Counted from the stretch's first letter, positions 1-9,466 are shown. The stretch is 50,887 bases of DNA from Faecalimonas sp. (GCA_020024645.1 JAHHTN010000005.1:1-50887), one strand, 5' to 3'. Translations and numbers: made by a program. The notes: a model not told the origin generated them from the letters alone.

Positions 1-157
1 AACACCAGATAATAAACCGGCAAAACCAAATAATAAGCCAGCAACATCTAATAATAAACCGGTTAAAACAGGAGATGAGGCACCGATTCTTCCATTAACA
101 GCAACAATGGCAGGATTAGGAGCAGCAATTGCACTTTTATTCAAAAAAAGAAAATAA
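1..157 (+). CDS. C-terminal end of a wall-anchored surface protein (5' end outside window)
   Basis: Only the last ~51 codons are present, read from base 2 to the TAA at 155-157. The fragment is a low-complexity linker rich in Pro, Asn and Lys with repeated NNKPA-like units, then PVKTGD, a hydrophobic stretch and a terminal KKRK. That is the layout of a sortase substrate: wall-spanning linker, sorting motif, membrane segment, positive tail. The motif and following APILPLTAT closely match the tails of the proteins ending at 3397 and 9376, so the three are probably handled by the same sortase. Its stop lies 15 bases before the next gene, suggesting one transcript. The enzymatic part cannot be judged here. 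Confidence 0.8.
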   Translation, partial: TPDNKPAKPNNKPATSNNKPVKTGDEAPILPLTATMAGLGAAIALLFKKRK

Positions 158-172
158 AACGAGGAAAAGAAA

Positions 173-3100
173 ATGAAAAATCGAGTAATTAAAAAAATAT
201 TATGCTCGGTACTTGCGTTTGGGATGATTGTCCCAAACGCTTTTCCTGTTTATGCCGCAGAATCGGCAAGAACAGACTTAACAGCCGGGTTAAAAGACTA
301 TTGGAATTTTGATTCTTTGACAAGTAATCAAGGAGATAAAACAATTGCAACAGTGCATGGGAATGCTAAGATTGTAGAAAGTGGAGATAAAACATTTGGA
401 AAAGTACTTCGGTTTGGTGGAGGTGCAGATAATTATTTAAGATTGGATAACTACATCAACACGGGAAGTGGTTCCACATCATTTTCTATGTGGTATCGTT
501 ACGACACTTCTATTACAGGTGATGATGCGAATAAGGCTACTGTTTTATTACAACATGAAGGAAATGGTCGCTCTTTACTGACTTTACAGGGAGATGGAAA
601 ATATAATACATTTATTAACGGGCAGAATGTAACTTCTAAAAATGTTGTGGAAAAAGGAGAGTGGCAACATGTTGTCGTGACTTTTGATCAAACAGCAAAA
701 AAAGTTAAATATTATGTTAACGGGGAAAAAGATAGTGAACAAGCACTTGGAAATGAAGTGGTGAATCAAGTTTTACCATTACGTTTAGGTGCTCATAAAA
801 TACAGGGAAGTACAGATCCTCATGCAATGCGTGGCGATGTAGATGAATTCCGTGTATACAATAAAGTGTTGACAGATGAGGAAGCAAAAGCTTTATATGA
901 TGAAAAAGCTCCAAAAGTAGATGATGTAAAATTGATAGTAAATTTGAATAAGGTAAATAAGACAATTGAACCGGAAACTATTTTTGGTATTAATCATCGT
1001 TATGCTTTTAATGGTTATGGAACATTTGATGCTGAGAAAATGAAAATCAAAGGTGATTTCAAGGCATTATATGAACAAGCGGGATTTGGTTCTATTCGTT
1101 ATCCGGGCGGAACAATTTCAAATTTGTTTAATTGGAAGACAACTTTAGGAAGCAAAGAAAACCGTAAGAAACAAATTCATGGTTTTTATAATAACCCGAA
1201 CCAAAATGGTATTGAAGCGAACTTTGGTATCAAAGAAATAGGCGATTTTGCTGATGAAGTGAATTCGGAAATAGTTTATGTATATAGTTTGGGACGTGGT
1301 AATGCCATGGATGCTGCAGACTTAGTAGAATACCTAAATGCAAAAGTTGGCACAAATCCAAATGGTGGAATTGATTGGGCGCAAGTTCGTGCAAAAAATG
1401 GTCATAAAGAACCTTACAATGTACGTTATTTTGAAATTGGAAACGAAATGCAACAGGCTTATGGACAGGATGCTGATGGTACAACATCACAAGGATATTG
1501 GACACAATATGTGGAAGGTGGAGCAGAAAAAGCCTACACAGAGGGTGGAGTTGCAAAGTTTGTACAAAGATATGCTGTTGATGAAGAAAACTGGAATAAA
1601 GTTGCATCAAGAACAGATGGAAAACCAAATTTAGTTAGATATTTGCGATATGCAAATGTAAATCCTGGAAAACAGGAAAACGGGAAAATAGTTGTTGATC
1701 CTGAATTTAAGGCAGTAAATGATGGAGTACAGGTTTATGTTGGTGTAGATGGAAATTTAACAGAATGGCAAGTAGTAAAATCTTTTGAAAATTCAAGCGA
1801 AAATGATAAACATTGCGTTGTGGATTATAGTACAGGAGCTATTCATTTTGGTGATGGAAAACATGGTAAGATACCAGAAGCTAATCAAAATGTATATGCA
1901 ACGTACAGTGTAAATAGAGAAGGTTTTATTGACGTATCAAAAGCAATTAAAAATACGACAAATAAAATCAATGAGATTGAAGGAACAAAACATAAAGCAA
2001 ACGTATATACAAGTTATGAATCAAAAAGCTTCATTCAGCGTATGAACGATTTACGTGCTAATGATTGGTATGATGGAATGACTATTCATCCATATTCAGG
2101 TACGGTACAAGGAAATACTTCAGAGGCATTTTATGATGATGCAATGAAAAAAGCGGAAACAAAAGGTGTGGATCATGTAAAAGAGTATGTAAAAATGTTA
2201 CCTGAAGGGAAAGTACCTGTGATTAGTGAGTATGGTATTTTCAGAAACACAGAACCACAAGTTCGTTCGCAAACACATGCAGTATATATTGCAAAAGTAT
2301 TAATGGAATATGTGAAATTGGGAAGTCCATATATTCAGAAACACTGTTTGGCTGACTGGTATAGTTCTGGTGGGGACTCGCTTGGACCAACTCAGCAGGC
2401 AGTTATTCAAGTTGTTCCACAAACAAATGCAAATACAGGGACAGGAGAGGGAGAATTTAAGTTTTTTTCAACTCCGTCAGCACGTGTATTTGAAATGTTA
2501 AACGCAGGATTTGGAGAAAAAGTTGTAGATGCACAGTTTGATGTTGTTCCGACAATGAGTAATGGTGTAAAAACTTTATCGTCTCTTGTAAGTAAGGATG
2601 GAAGTGGAAATCTTTATGTGGCAATAGTAAACGTTGATCGGAAAAATGATCGAAACGTTGTTTTAAATATACCAAATTATAATTTGGCAGGACATAAAAT
2701 CGAATTACAAACATTGAGTTCGAAAACAATTACAGACGAGAATACATTGGCAAATCCAGAGAATGTAAAAGTGAATAGAACAAAAATGGTGGCAACAGAA
2801 GATCAAAGTATTACAGCGCCGAAACATTCATTTATTGTGGCAAAAATCTGTAGTGATGTAAATAAAACAACTTTACAGAAAAAAGTTGACGAAATTAATA
2901 CATTACATAAAGCAAATTATACTAATTTTGATTCTATGGAAGCAGTGTTAAACAAAGCAAAAACAATTTTGGATAATTCGTCTGCAACACAAGATGAAGT
3001 AGATAAAATGCTTAAAGAATTAACAGACGCTCAAGCAAAACTTGTTTTGAAAAAAGCAAATTATGCGAAAGTTGATGAAGCGATAAATAAAGCAAATGCA

Positions 3101-3397
3101 TTAAGCAAAGAAGATTATGTTGATTTTGGTGAAGTGGAAAAAGCTATAAATGCTGTTGTACGCGATTTAGATATTACAAAGCAGGAAGAAGTAGATCAAA
3201 TGGCACAAGTTATTGAAGACGCCATCAGAGATTTGATTCTTAAACCAGAGCAAAAACCGGATAACAAACCAAATAGTGAGCAGCATGATAAAATGGATAC
3301 AACAAGTAAACCAGTGAAGACAGGAGATGCAGCACCGATATTTCCATTGATGATTATGGGACTTGGAGCAGTTTTAGTTGTATTTAAGAAACGATAA
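173..3397 (+). CDS. Secreted, wall-anchored LamG + clan-A-like glycoside hydrolase with FIVAR modules
   Basis: 1074 residues. Signal peptide about 1-28 ending VYAA. A LamG/concanavalin-like domain spans about 35-245 and probably binds glycan. From ~252 a TIM-barrel glycosidase begins: RYPGG near 312 and IGNEMQ with Glu425 resemble GH51/GH39-type arabinofuranosidases and relatives (proposed acid/base), and ISEYG with Glu686 is the candidate nucleophile. About 260 residues separate the two glutamates, more than usual, because a beta-rich block is inserted (see findings). Two FIVAR helical modules follow (~900-958, ~962-1025), then a Pro/Lys linker and PVKTGD at 1047-1052 with membrane anchor and KKR tail. 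It probably trims arabinose-like or host glycan side chains at the surface; the GH family is not certain. Weak site (acgagga) upstream; likely co-transcribed with the gene before it. Confidence 0.75.
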   Translation: MKNRVIKKILCSVLAFGMIVPNAFPVYAAESARTDLTAGLKDYWNFDSLTSNQGDKTIATVHGNAKIVESGDKTFGKVLRFGGGADNYLRLDNYINTGSGSTSFSMWYRYDTSITGDDANKATVLLQHEGNGRSLLTLQGDGKYNTFINGQNVTSKNVVEKGEWQHVVVTFDQTAKKVKYYVNGEKDSEQALGNEVVNQVLPLRLGAHKIQGSTDPHAMRGDVDEFRVYNKVLTDEEAKALYDEKAPKVDDVKLIVNLNKVNKTIEPETIFGINHRYAFNGYGTFDAEKMKIKGDFKALYEQAGFGSIRYPGGTISNLFNWKTTLGSKENRKKQIHGFYNNPNQNGIEANFGIKEIGDFADEVNSEIVYVYSLGRGNAMDAADLVEYLNAKVGTNPNGGIDWAQVRAKNGHKEPYNVRYFEIGNEMQQAYGQDADGTTSQGYWTQYVEGGAEKAYTEGGVAKFVQRYAVDEENWNKVASRTDGKPNLVRYLRYANVNPGKQENGKIVVDPEFKAVNDGVQVYVGVDGNLTEWQVVKSFENSSENDKHCVVDYSTGAIHFGDGKHGKIPEANQNVYATYSVNREGFIDVSKAIKNTTNKINEIEGTKHKANVYTSYESKSFIQRMNDLRANDWYDGMTIHPYSGTVQGNTSEAFYDDAMKKAETKGVDHVKEYVKMLPEGKVPVISEYGIFRNTEPQVRSQTHAVYIAKVLMEYVKLGSPYIQKHCLADWYSSGGDSLGPTQQAVIQVVPQTNANTGTGEGEFKFFSTPSARVFEMLNAGFGEKVVDAQFDVVPTMSNGVKTLSSLVSKDGSGNLYVAIVNVDRKNDRNVVLNIPNYNLAGHKIELQTLSSKTITDENTLANPENVKVNRTKMVATEDQSITAPKHSFIVAKICSDVNKTTLQKKVDEINTLHKANYTNFDSMEAVLNKAKTILDNSSATQDEVDKMLKELTDAQAKLVLKKANYAKVDEAINKANALSKEDYVDFGEVEKAINAVVRDLDITKQEEVDQMAQVIEDAIRDLILKPEQKPDNKPNSEQHDKMDTTSKPVKTGDAAPIFPLMIMGLGAVLVVFKKR

Positions 3398-3398
3398 T

Positions 3399-3442
3399 AA
3401 AATGGGAGGTAATGATTACAGCAAATCATTACCTCCCATTTT
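3399..3442. terminator. Bidirectional rho-independent terminator
   Basis: A perfect 19-bp stem (3399-3417 with 3424-3442) with a 6-base loop starts with an A-run and ends in a T-run, so it can stop transcription from both the glycosidase gene (+) and the convergent phospholipase-D-family gene (-), whose stop codon lies at 3444. Confidence 0.93.
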
Positions 3443-3443
3443 A

Positions 3444-4865
3444 CTATAAAAATCTTCGTATTGGTAAAACTACAATTCTAAGTATACCGTAAAAAATTTT
3501 CTTTCCGATTCCTAATTCTTTTTTTTTATAATTTTTTCCGTAAGTATATTCGCCGTTCGCTTCCATCGTTTTACTATAAGTTTTATCTCTTTCGACTTCT
3601 TTGCGAATAATAGCATTCAATTCTGGGCAATCAACAGCAAGCATCAATTCCGTGTCCTGATAAGTACTTCTCATATCGAAGTTGTAAGAACCGACAATAC
3701 TTAAACGATCATCAAGAAGAAATGCTTTTGTATGGCAGGAATATTTCCCCATAAACTCATATACCTTTGCGCCCGTTTTCTGAATTTTTTCTTTCTGATT
3801 CAGATAATCCGTACAGCCCCACGGGTTTGCACCGCTGGCAACATCGTTTGTGATGATTTCTACGGGAATGTTTTTCTTCTTCAAATCTTCAAGTCCCTGA
3901 TACATTTCTTTTCCGCAGATAATGTATGGGGTGTAAATGGTAACATTTTTTGCATCAAGCATTAACTGCTGAAGAGAATACCAAAGAAGAGGTTCTTTGT
4001 TTTCTGTTTCAATCGCGTTAGTTAAAAGCGAAACCTTGTTAGTCTGAAGAGTTAATTTTTCAAAATCCCAATCCGTGTAAGCGTCTGCATATTTATTTCT
4101 TAAATAGTCGGAGTGTTTTTCTAATGCCGCTGCTGCTTTCTTCACACTTTCAGTTACTTTTTCACAAGTGTATTCTTTGCTGTCAGACAATGCCCATACC
4201 CTTTCAAAATATGTGCGAAGTTGTGAAAGTGATGAGTTTTTATCTGCTTCGGAACTGTTATATACAAAAAGTTCCCTGTCAATATTTTTGGAAGAAGAAT
4301 AGTCTCCCAAGAAAAGGTTTGTCGTATTTCTTCCGCCGAGCAGATACATTTTATTGTCGATAATAACATATTTGTCATGAAGACGCGCCTGCATATCGTA
4401 AGGTTTCAGCAAGTTGATTGGATTGTAAATGCGTATGGAAATATTTGGATAAGAGGCAAGAGCCTGAAAATAGTCATTTCCGTACATGTCAAGAAATCCA
4501 CTGCAGCCGTCAACAATGATGCGGACGGAAACACCGCGCTTTGACGCTTCAATCAATGCGGACATAACATATTTTCCCGACTGGGAAGGGTTAAAGTCAA
4601 AAGTGGATAAAATAACTTCTTTCTTCGCGTTTTCTATCATATGAAGCCGGTAGAGGAGAGCGTCATTGTTATCGTTAATATAAGCAACTCTTTCGTTTCC
4701 TGTGGTATCACTGTAAAAAGATTTCGGATTGAAGTTTTGCTGATAATCGGCGGGAACTTTCTTGTGAGAAATATAAGGAACGACCAAGAGCGCGATATAA
4801 ATCAGCAGTAAAAACAATAAAATTTTCCCCAAGGACATGTGTTTGAATAAAATGTTTTTTTTCAT
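3444..4865 (-). CDS. Membrane-anchored phospholipase D family protein (cardiolipin-synthase-like)
   Basis: 473 residues. One N-terminal membrane helix about 13-31, then an extracytoplasmic-looking body with two HKD catalytic motifs: H163-x-K165-x4-D170 (HDKYVIID) followed by GGRNTTN, and H378-x-K380-x4-D385 (HTKAFLLD) followed by GSYNFD. Paired HKD motifs define phospholipase D/cardiolipin synthase enzymes, which form a phosphohistidine intermediate and transfer phosphatidyl groups. The single N-terminal helix and arrangement resemble the ClsC/YmdC branch more than the two-helix Cls enzymes, but substrate cannot be read from sequence. It sits alone on the minus strand between two surface-protein genes, with its own promoter. 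No other lipid gene is nearby, so the link to the glycan proteins may be accidental. Confidence 0.82.
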   Translation of the reverse strand: MKKNILFKHMSLGKILLFLLLIYIALLVVPYISHKKVPADYQQNFNPKSFYSDTTGNERVAYINDNNDALLYRLHMIENAKKEVILSTFDFNPSQSGKYVMSALIEASKRGVSVRIIVDGCSGFLDMYGNDYFQALASYPNISIRIYNPINLLKPYDMQARLHDKYVIIDNKMYLLGGRNTTNLFLGDYSSSKNIDRELFVYNSSEADKNSSLSQLRTYFERVWALSDSKEYTCEKVTESVKKAAAALEKHSDYLRNKYADAYTDWDFEKLTLQTNKVSLLTNAIETENKEPLLWYSLQQLMLDAKNVTIYTPYIICGKEMYQGLEDLKKKNIPVEIITNDVASGANPWGCTDYLNQKEKIQKTGAKVYEFMGKYSCHTKAFLLDDRLSIVGSYNFDMRSTYQDTELMLAVDCPELNAIIRKEVERDKTYSKTMEANGEYTYGKNYKKKELGIGKKIFYGILRIVVLPIRRFL

Positions 4866-4900
4866 ACTATTATACTATTTCTCCTTTGTATTTTGGTTCA

Positions 4901-4914
4901 TAAAAGCGCTTATT
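4901..4914. promoter_or_regulatory. Possible catabolite-responsive (cre-like) site
   Basis: TAAAAGCGCTTATT is centred on GCGC and resembles the CcpA cre consensus (TGNAARCGNTTNCA-like), though the outer TG/CA positions are not kept. It lies just downstream of the predicted start of the minus-strand phospholipase-D-family transcript, where CcpA could act as a roadblock. Inference only. Confidence 0.25.
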
Positions 4915-4924
4915 CGATTAGAAT

Positions 4925-4953
4925 ATTATAAGTCTGCTAAAAGAGAAAGTAAA
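4925..4953 (-). promoter_or_regulatory. Sigma-A-type promoter of the phospholipase-D-family gene
   Basis: On the minus strand, TTTACT (4953-4948), a 17-base spacer and TATAAT (4930-4925) stand about 60 bases before the gene start. The -10 is perfect and the -35 matches four of six positions. Confidence 0.55.
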
Positions 4954-5062
4954 CAGCTAGTTCTGAATTATACAAAAAATGAAGAAAAGAAGAGGAAAAT
5001 GTGCAAGAGGGAAAAAACAAAAATAGGTATAATGTGATATGGGGAAAGTTGGTTGAAATGAT

Positions 5063-5809
5063 ATGAAAAATAAGAAGCGTAAAATAAATAAAAATATCCT
5101 GATATTAATTGTATCGGGGATTGTACTTCTCTTTATTATAGGAAGTGTAATATATAAAAATGTGAATCGGTTTGAATTAAGTGTTGGAGACTCTAAAGTG
5201 AGTAAAGAAGAGTATCTCGCCTGTATGAAAGCGGTAGAGTATGATACGAAGATAGAAATCCAGCAAAAGTATGATTGCGAATATACGGAGGACTTCTGGG
5301 AAAAGAAGTATGATGATAAATTCGGGTATGAAATTTTAGCAGACAATACGATTGAACGTCTGCAATATATTAATGCGGTGTATGAAGTTGCAAAAGAAAA
5401 CGGTGACGTTAAAGATAGCAGTTTTGCAGGTTTGGAAAAGCGTTGGAAAGCGGAAAATGCAGAACGGGAAGAGAAGATAAAAAACGGGGAAGTGGTATAC
5501 GGTGTAAAAGAGTATACATTTGAATTGTACCTTCGATATGAAATGAGCACTTTAAAAGAAAAATACTGCAATGACAAGAAAAGAAAAGGCATGACGTTGA
5601 CAGAGGAAGAAGTGCTGGAACATTATAATAGCCATGATTGGGTTCGTGATGACAGTGAAGAAAAAATGGATTTGGAAACAGCGAGAATCTCAGTAGAACA
5701 AGAATTACGGGAAAAGAAATATGATGAGATTATCGGGCAGAAGATGAAGAATTCACAGGTTGTCGGTGAGATGGGGAAAATTAGCCGATTTACCTTGAAG
5801 AATATATAA
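5063..5809 (+). CDS. Single-pass membrane protein, SurA-N-like helical extracytoplasmic domain, function unknown
   Basis: 248 residues. A basic N-terminus and one membrane helix (~14-33) are followed by a charged, mostly helical outer domain. The early segment (GDSKVSKEEYLACMKAV) and the late segment (LETARISVEQELREKKYDEIIGQKM) recall the helical N-terminal and C-terminal parts of SurA/PrsA-type chaperone-isomerases, but no parvulin-type isomerase domain fits between them. It could be a chaperone-like partner for secreted proteins; that is inference. The start has only a weak GGGGAAAG-type site 14 bases upstream. It lies 24 bases before the large beta-helix surface protein and is probably co-transcribed with it. 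Confidence 0.6.
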   Translation: MKNKKRKINKNILILIVSGIVLLFIIGSVIYKNVNRFELSVGDSKVSKEEYLACMKAVEYDTKIEIQQKYDCEYTEDFWEKKYDDKFGYEILADNTIERLQYINAVYEVAKENGDVKDSSFAGLEKRWKAENAEREEKIKNGEVVYGVKEYTFELYLRYEMSTLKEKYCNDKKRKGMTLTEEEVLEHYNSHDWVRDDSEEKMDLETARISVEQELREKKYDEIIGQKMKNSQVVGEMGKISRFTLKNI

Positions 5810-5833
5810 ATTTATTAAGGAGGAAGCAATATA

Positions 5834-8800
5834 ATGAAAAAGAAATGGTTGAGCGGTATATTAACTATGGCGTTAGTCACAACAACAGTTGCATCTACAA
5901 TGCCTGCATACACGGTAGACGCAAAAGACAAAGCAGTAGGAAAAACATATTATGTAAGTTCTGAAGATGGAAAAGACACCAATGACGGTTTGTCTGAAAA
6001 CAACGCTTTCAAAACGCTGGATAAAATTAATGAGATTAAACTTCAGCCGGGAGACAAAGTATTACTTGAGAAAGGTTCAGTGTTTGAAAATCAGGCGCTT
6101 CACTTAAAAGGAAGCGGAAGCAAGGAAGCGCCGATTGAAGTTTCTGCGTATGGAAAAGGTGACAGACCTAAAATCAACACAAACGGACACGGACAGTGGG
6201 ATTTGAACTATGGAAAACATCTTGATAACCAGAATCACAAATGGAAAGGAAAGGTATCTTCTTCCATTTTGCTTGAAGATGTAGAGTATGTGGAAATCAG
6301 AGGTCTTGAACTTACAAATGACCGCGATGGAAAAGATGACAATATAAACGATAATGAAAAGAAATACAATGATGCATATTGTATGGACAGAACAGGTGTT
6401 GCAGGTGTTGCACAGAATAAAGGTACAATAGACCACATCGTGTTAGATGACTTGTATATCCATGATGTTGACGGTAACGTTTACAATAAACATATGACAA
6501 ACGGCGGTATCTACTTTATCGTAGAAAAACCGGAAAATGAAAAAGAGACAGGAATTGCCAGATACGACGACATACAGATTAGAAACTGCCAGGTAGATAC
6601 TGTAGACCGCTGGGGTATTGCTGTCGGATATACTTACAACTGGGACAAATTTGGCAACGCTGAAATTAGTGATGAAACAATCAAGGCATATGGTTCTACA
6701 AACGTTGTCATTGAAAACAACTACCTAAATAATGTAGGTGGAGATCATATTACAACAATGTACTTAGACAGACCGGTAGTGCAGTACAATGTAGGTGAAA
6801 ACGGTTCAAAACATATTAATACAACAGATTTTTCAGAACAGCAGCCACAACTTGACAAAGATGGAAACGAAATTGGAAAACTCCATGTTGGAAACGGACG
6901 AGTTGCGGCAGGTATCTGGCCATGGAAATGTAAAAATGCAGTATTCCAGTACAATGAATGTTTCAAAACATTAAATGCAACACACGGTAACGGTGACGGA
7001 CAGCCTTGGGATGCTGACTGGGGAGATGGAACAAATTATCAGTATAATTATAGCCATGGAAATACGGCAAGTACAATTATGTTCTGCGGAGAACAGTCAG
7101 TCAATAATACATTCCGTTACAATATCAGCCAGAATGAAGATATGGGACCGTTAGACCCAGCTGGAAACAGAGGAAATACACAGGTATACAATAATACTTT
7201 CTATATTAAAGAAGGATTGAAATCTATTTGGAGTACAATGCATGCAAACAACGGACCTGTAAATATGGAAAACAATATTTTCTATTTTGCGGGAGATAAA
7301 CCAGCTCAGGTTGATGCGAACAGTTGGAATAAAAACAACAATAAAACATATAGCAACAACTTATACTACAATGTAAGCACATATCCGAATGATGCAAATG
7401 CAGTAAAAGTAAATGCAGGAACAAAAGTATTTGCAGGTACTGAAACAAAAGGAACAGGATTTGGACCAAGTGCGGTTGCAAATGATAAACAAGCAAGAAA
7501 ACATGAAAATCCAAATGAAAAAACAGTATTTGACGGATACAAACTTGCTGAGAACTCTCCGGCAATCAACAAAGGAAAGGTTGTTAAAGACTTAAACGGA
7601 TACGCTATCGAGCATGACTTCTTCGGAAAGATAATCGGTGGAGTACCTGAAATCGGAGCAGCAGAAAGTGATGTTGTTTCTCTTGTATTGCGTTCAGAAG
7701 TATACACAGTAGACAATGCTGCTAAAACAATCGGTGGTTTAGAGAAAAACACAACTGTAAAAGAATTAAAAGAAAATGTATACTATGATGCAGGATTAAC
7801 TCTTACTGTAAAAAATGCAGATGGTAAAGATTTAGGAGAAAACGATATTGTCAAAGGAAATATGACAGTTGAACTCTCTGATGGAACAAATAAAGTTGTT
7901 TATACAATCGTAGCAAATGCAGACAATCAATTAAAAGAAACAAGTTTCATGGTAAAAGAAAAAACAAAGACAATTTATGTGCCTTCTACAACAAAGAACC
8001 CAATGACAGTAGGTGCAATTAAGTCTGACGTAAAAGTACATGAGACAGCTTCTGTATCTGTATGGAATGGCGATAAAGAAGTTAAGACAGGCGCAGTTTC
8101 AAATGGAATGGTTGTTCGCATTACAGCAGAAAACGGAACAACAAATGATTATAAAATTGAAGTGAAAAACGAATACCAGTGGGCAAAAAACTATGTTCAC
8201 AAACAGCAGGGGAATGTATGGTTTGCTCAGATGAAAAAAGGTGGCAAATATACAAACATGACAACTGTAGATAAAGACGGTTGGCCAAACTGGGCATTAG
8301 ACACATACTATGGTCCGGGTGTAGATGCAGGACAAGGAACAACAGAAGGGTACGGAGATGAAACACACGGTTTGATTTCAGCGCCAATTAATACAAACAC
8401 GGCGGAAGGAACAGCGATGACATTCCGCGCGGCAAAAGATGGTGTAGTAAACTTTAATATTAAGTCAGATGAACCGTATTTAAGACAAGATGGTAATGCA
8501 GGCGGTAGTGTTATTGTTTCATTAACTGTGAATGGAAAAGAACAGCAAAACTGCAAATTAACTGAAAGCAAGAAAAAAGGTGAATTCTCTGCAAAAGAAG
8601 GAATTGCAGTGAAAAAAGGTGACTTTATCAGAGTGGAAGCAAAGAACGAAGGAAATCCATCAAAACCATCTGTTCATATTACACCGATTATCACATATCA
8701 GGACGTTGCAATAGAGGATAAAGAAGCGCCTACAAAACCTTCAGATTTACGTGTAACAGACGTGAAAAAGACTAGCGTAACAGTAAACTGGGCAGAAGCA

Positions 8801-9376
8801 TTTGACAATGTGGATGTAGCAGGATACAAAGTATATGTGGACGGTAAATTACAGAATACAGATAAATTAATGGAAGGAACATCTTACACGGTTGAAGGAT
8901 TACAAGCGGGAACAACATACAAAGTTGAAGTATCCGCTGTGGATACAGCAGGAAACGAATCTGAGAAAGCAGAAGTTTCTGCAACAACAGAGAGTGATGT
9001 TGTAATAGTTGACAAGTCAGAATTACAGGAATTATATGATGTATGTAAAGGTTATGATAAAAATAACTTTACGGCAGACTCTTGGAAAGACTTTGAAAAA
9101 GCATTAAAAGATGCTAAAAAAGTTTTAGATGATGGAGAGGCAACACAAGATGAGGTTGACAAAGCACTTGACGTATTAAATGCAACAGAAAAAGTGCTTG
9201 TAAAAGTAAAACCGATTACTCCGGAACAACCAAAACCAGAGCAATCGAAACCAGAACAACCAAACAAACCAAATACACCTGTAAAAACAGGAGATGAAGC
9301 GCCGGTTCTTCCACTTACGGCAACAGTTGCGGGAATGGGATTGGCTATTGCCTTATTACTTAAAAAAAGAAAATAA
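5834..9376 (+). CDS. Secreted, wall-anchored right-handed beta-helix protein (lyase/glycosidase-like) with FN3 and FIVAR modules
   Basis: 1180 residues. Signal peptide about 1-31. A parallel beta-helix of about 36-600 begins with GKTYYVSSEDGKDTNDG and PGDKVLLEKG, the usual opening of secreted polysaccharide lyases and beta-helix glycosidases, and continues with repeated N-x-F/Y coil motifs. Next come two related beta-sandwich repeats (~615-780), a possible carbohydrate-binding domain (~785-955, WFAQMKKGGKYTNM to HITPIITY), an FN3 domain (~963-1055), one FIVAR module (~1058-1128), a PEQPK-type linker and PVKTGD at 1149-1154 with anchor and KKRK. It probably cleaves a polysaccharide at the surface, perhaps together with the glycosidase at 173. 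Catalytic residues and family cannot be assigned by eye. Strong site AAGGAGG; stop followed by a clear terminator. Confidence 0.78.
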   Translation: MKKKWLSGILTMALVTTTVASTMPAYTVDAKDKAVGKTYYVSSEDGKDTNDGLSENNAFKTLDKINEIKLQPGDKVLLEKGSVFENQALHLKGSGSKEAPIEVSAYGKGDRPKINTNGHGQWDLNYGKHLDNQNHKWKGKVSSSILLEDVEYVEIRGLELTNDRDGKDDNINDNEKKYNDAYCMDRTGVAGVAQNKGTIDHIVLDDLYIHDVDGNVYNKHMTNGGIYFIVEKPENEKETGIARYDDIQIRNCQVDTVDRWGIAVGYTYNWDKFGNAEISDETIKAYGSTNVVIENNYLNNVGGDHITTMYLDRPVVQYNVGENGSKHINTTDFSEQQPQLDKDGNEIGKLHVGNGRVAAGIWPWKCKNAVFQYNECFKTLNATHGNGDGQPWDADWGDGTNYQYNYSHGNTASTIMFCGEQSVNNTFRYNISQNEDMGPLDPAGNRGNTQVYNNTFYIKEGLKSIWSTMHANNGPVNMENNIFYFAGDKPAQVDANSWNKNNNKTYSNNLYYNVSTYPNDANAVKVNAGTKVFAGTETKGTGFGPSAVANDKQARKHENPNEKTVFDGYKLAENSPAINKGKVVKDLNGYAIEHDFFGKIIGGVPEIGAAESDVVSLVLRSEVYTVDNAAKTIGGLEKNTTVKELKENVYYDAGLTLTVKNADGKDLGENDIVKGNMTVELSDGTNKVVYTIVANADNQLKETSFMVKEKTKTIYVPSTTKNPMTVGAIKSDVKVHETASVSVWNGDKEVKTGAVSNGMVVRITAENGTTNDYKIEVKNEYQWAKNYVHKQQGNVWFAQMKKGGKYTNMTTVDKDGWPNWALDTYYGPGVDAGQGTTEGYGDETHGLISAPINTNTAEGTAMTFRAAKDGVVNFNIKSDEPYLRQDGNAGGSVIVSLTVNGKEQQNCKLTESKKKGEFSAKEGIAVKKGDFIRVEAKNEGNPSKPSVHITPIITYQDVAIEDKEAPTKPSDLRVTDVKKTSVTVNWAEAFDNVDVAGYKVYVDGKLQNTDKLMEGTSYTVEGLQAGTTYKVEVSAVDTAGNESEKAEVSATTESDVVIVDKSELQELYDVCKGYDKNNFTADSWKDFEKALKDAKKVLDDGEATQDEVDKALDVLNATEKVLVKVKPITPEQPKPEQSKPEQPNKPNTPVKTGDEAPVLPLTATVAGMGLAIALLLKKRK

Positions 9377-9395
9377 GTAATTTATAAAGAGTGAA

Positions 9396-9428
9396 AATTC
9401 AGTCTGAGAAATCAGGCTGAATTTTTTT
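9396..9428 (+). terminator. Rho-independent terminator after the beta-helix surface protein
   Basis: Stem 9396-9407 with 9412-9423 (one G-T pair), GAAA tetraloop, then a T-run. Confidence 0.92.
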
Positions 9429-9429
9429 G

Positions 9430-9466
9430 TTGACTTTTTGGTATATTCAAGTTAGAATTAGCTAAC
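9430..9466 (+). promoter_or_regulatory. Promoter of the DUF454 gene with an overlapping inverted repeat
   Basis: TTGACT (9430-9435), 17-base spacer and TAGAAT (9453-9458) form a good sigma-A promoter. The -10 lies inside GTTAG-N6-CTAAC (9451-9466), an inverted repeat placed where a repressor would block RNA polymerase. GTTAG/CTAAC halves recall DtxR/IdeR-type sites, although the canonical spacing is shorter. See the related signal at 37413-37453. Confidence 0.6.

Noticed and set aside
4837..5037. 66-codon plus-strand frame opposite the phospholipase-D-family gene start
   Set aside because: It covers the minus-strand promoter and leader, is very Lys-rich and has no ribosome site.
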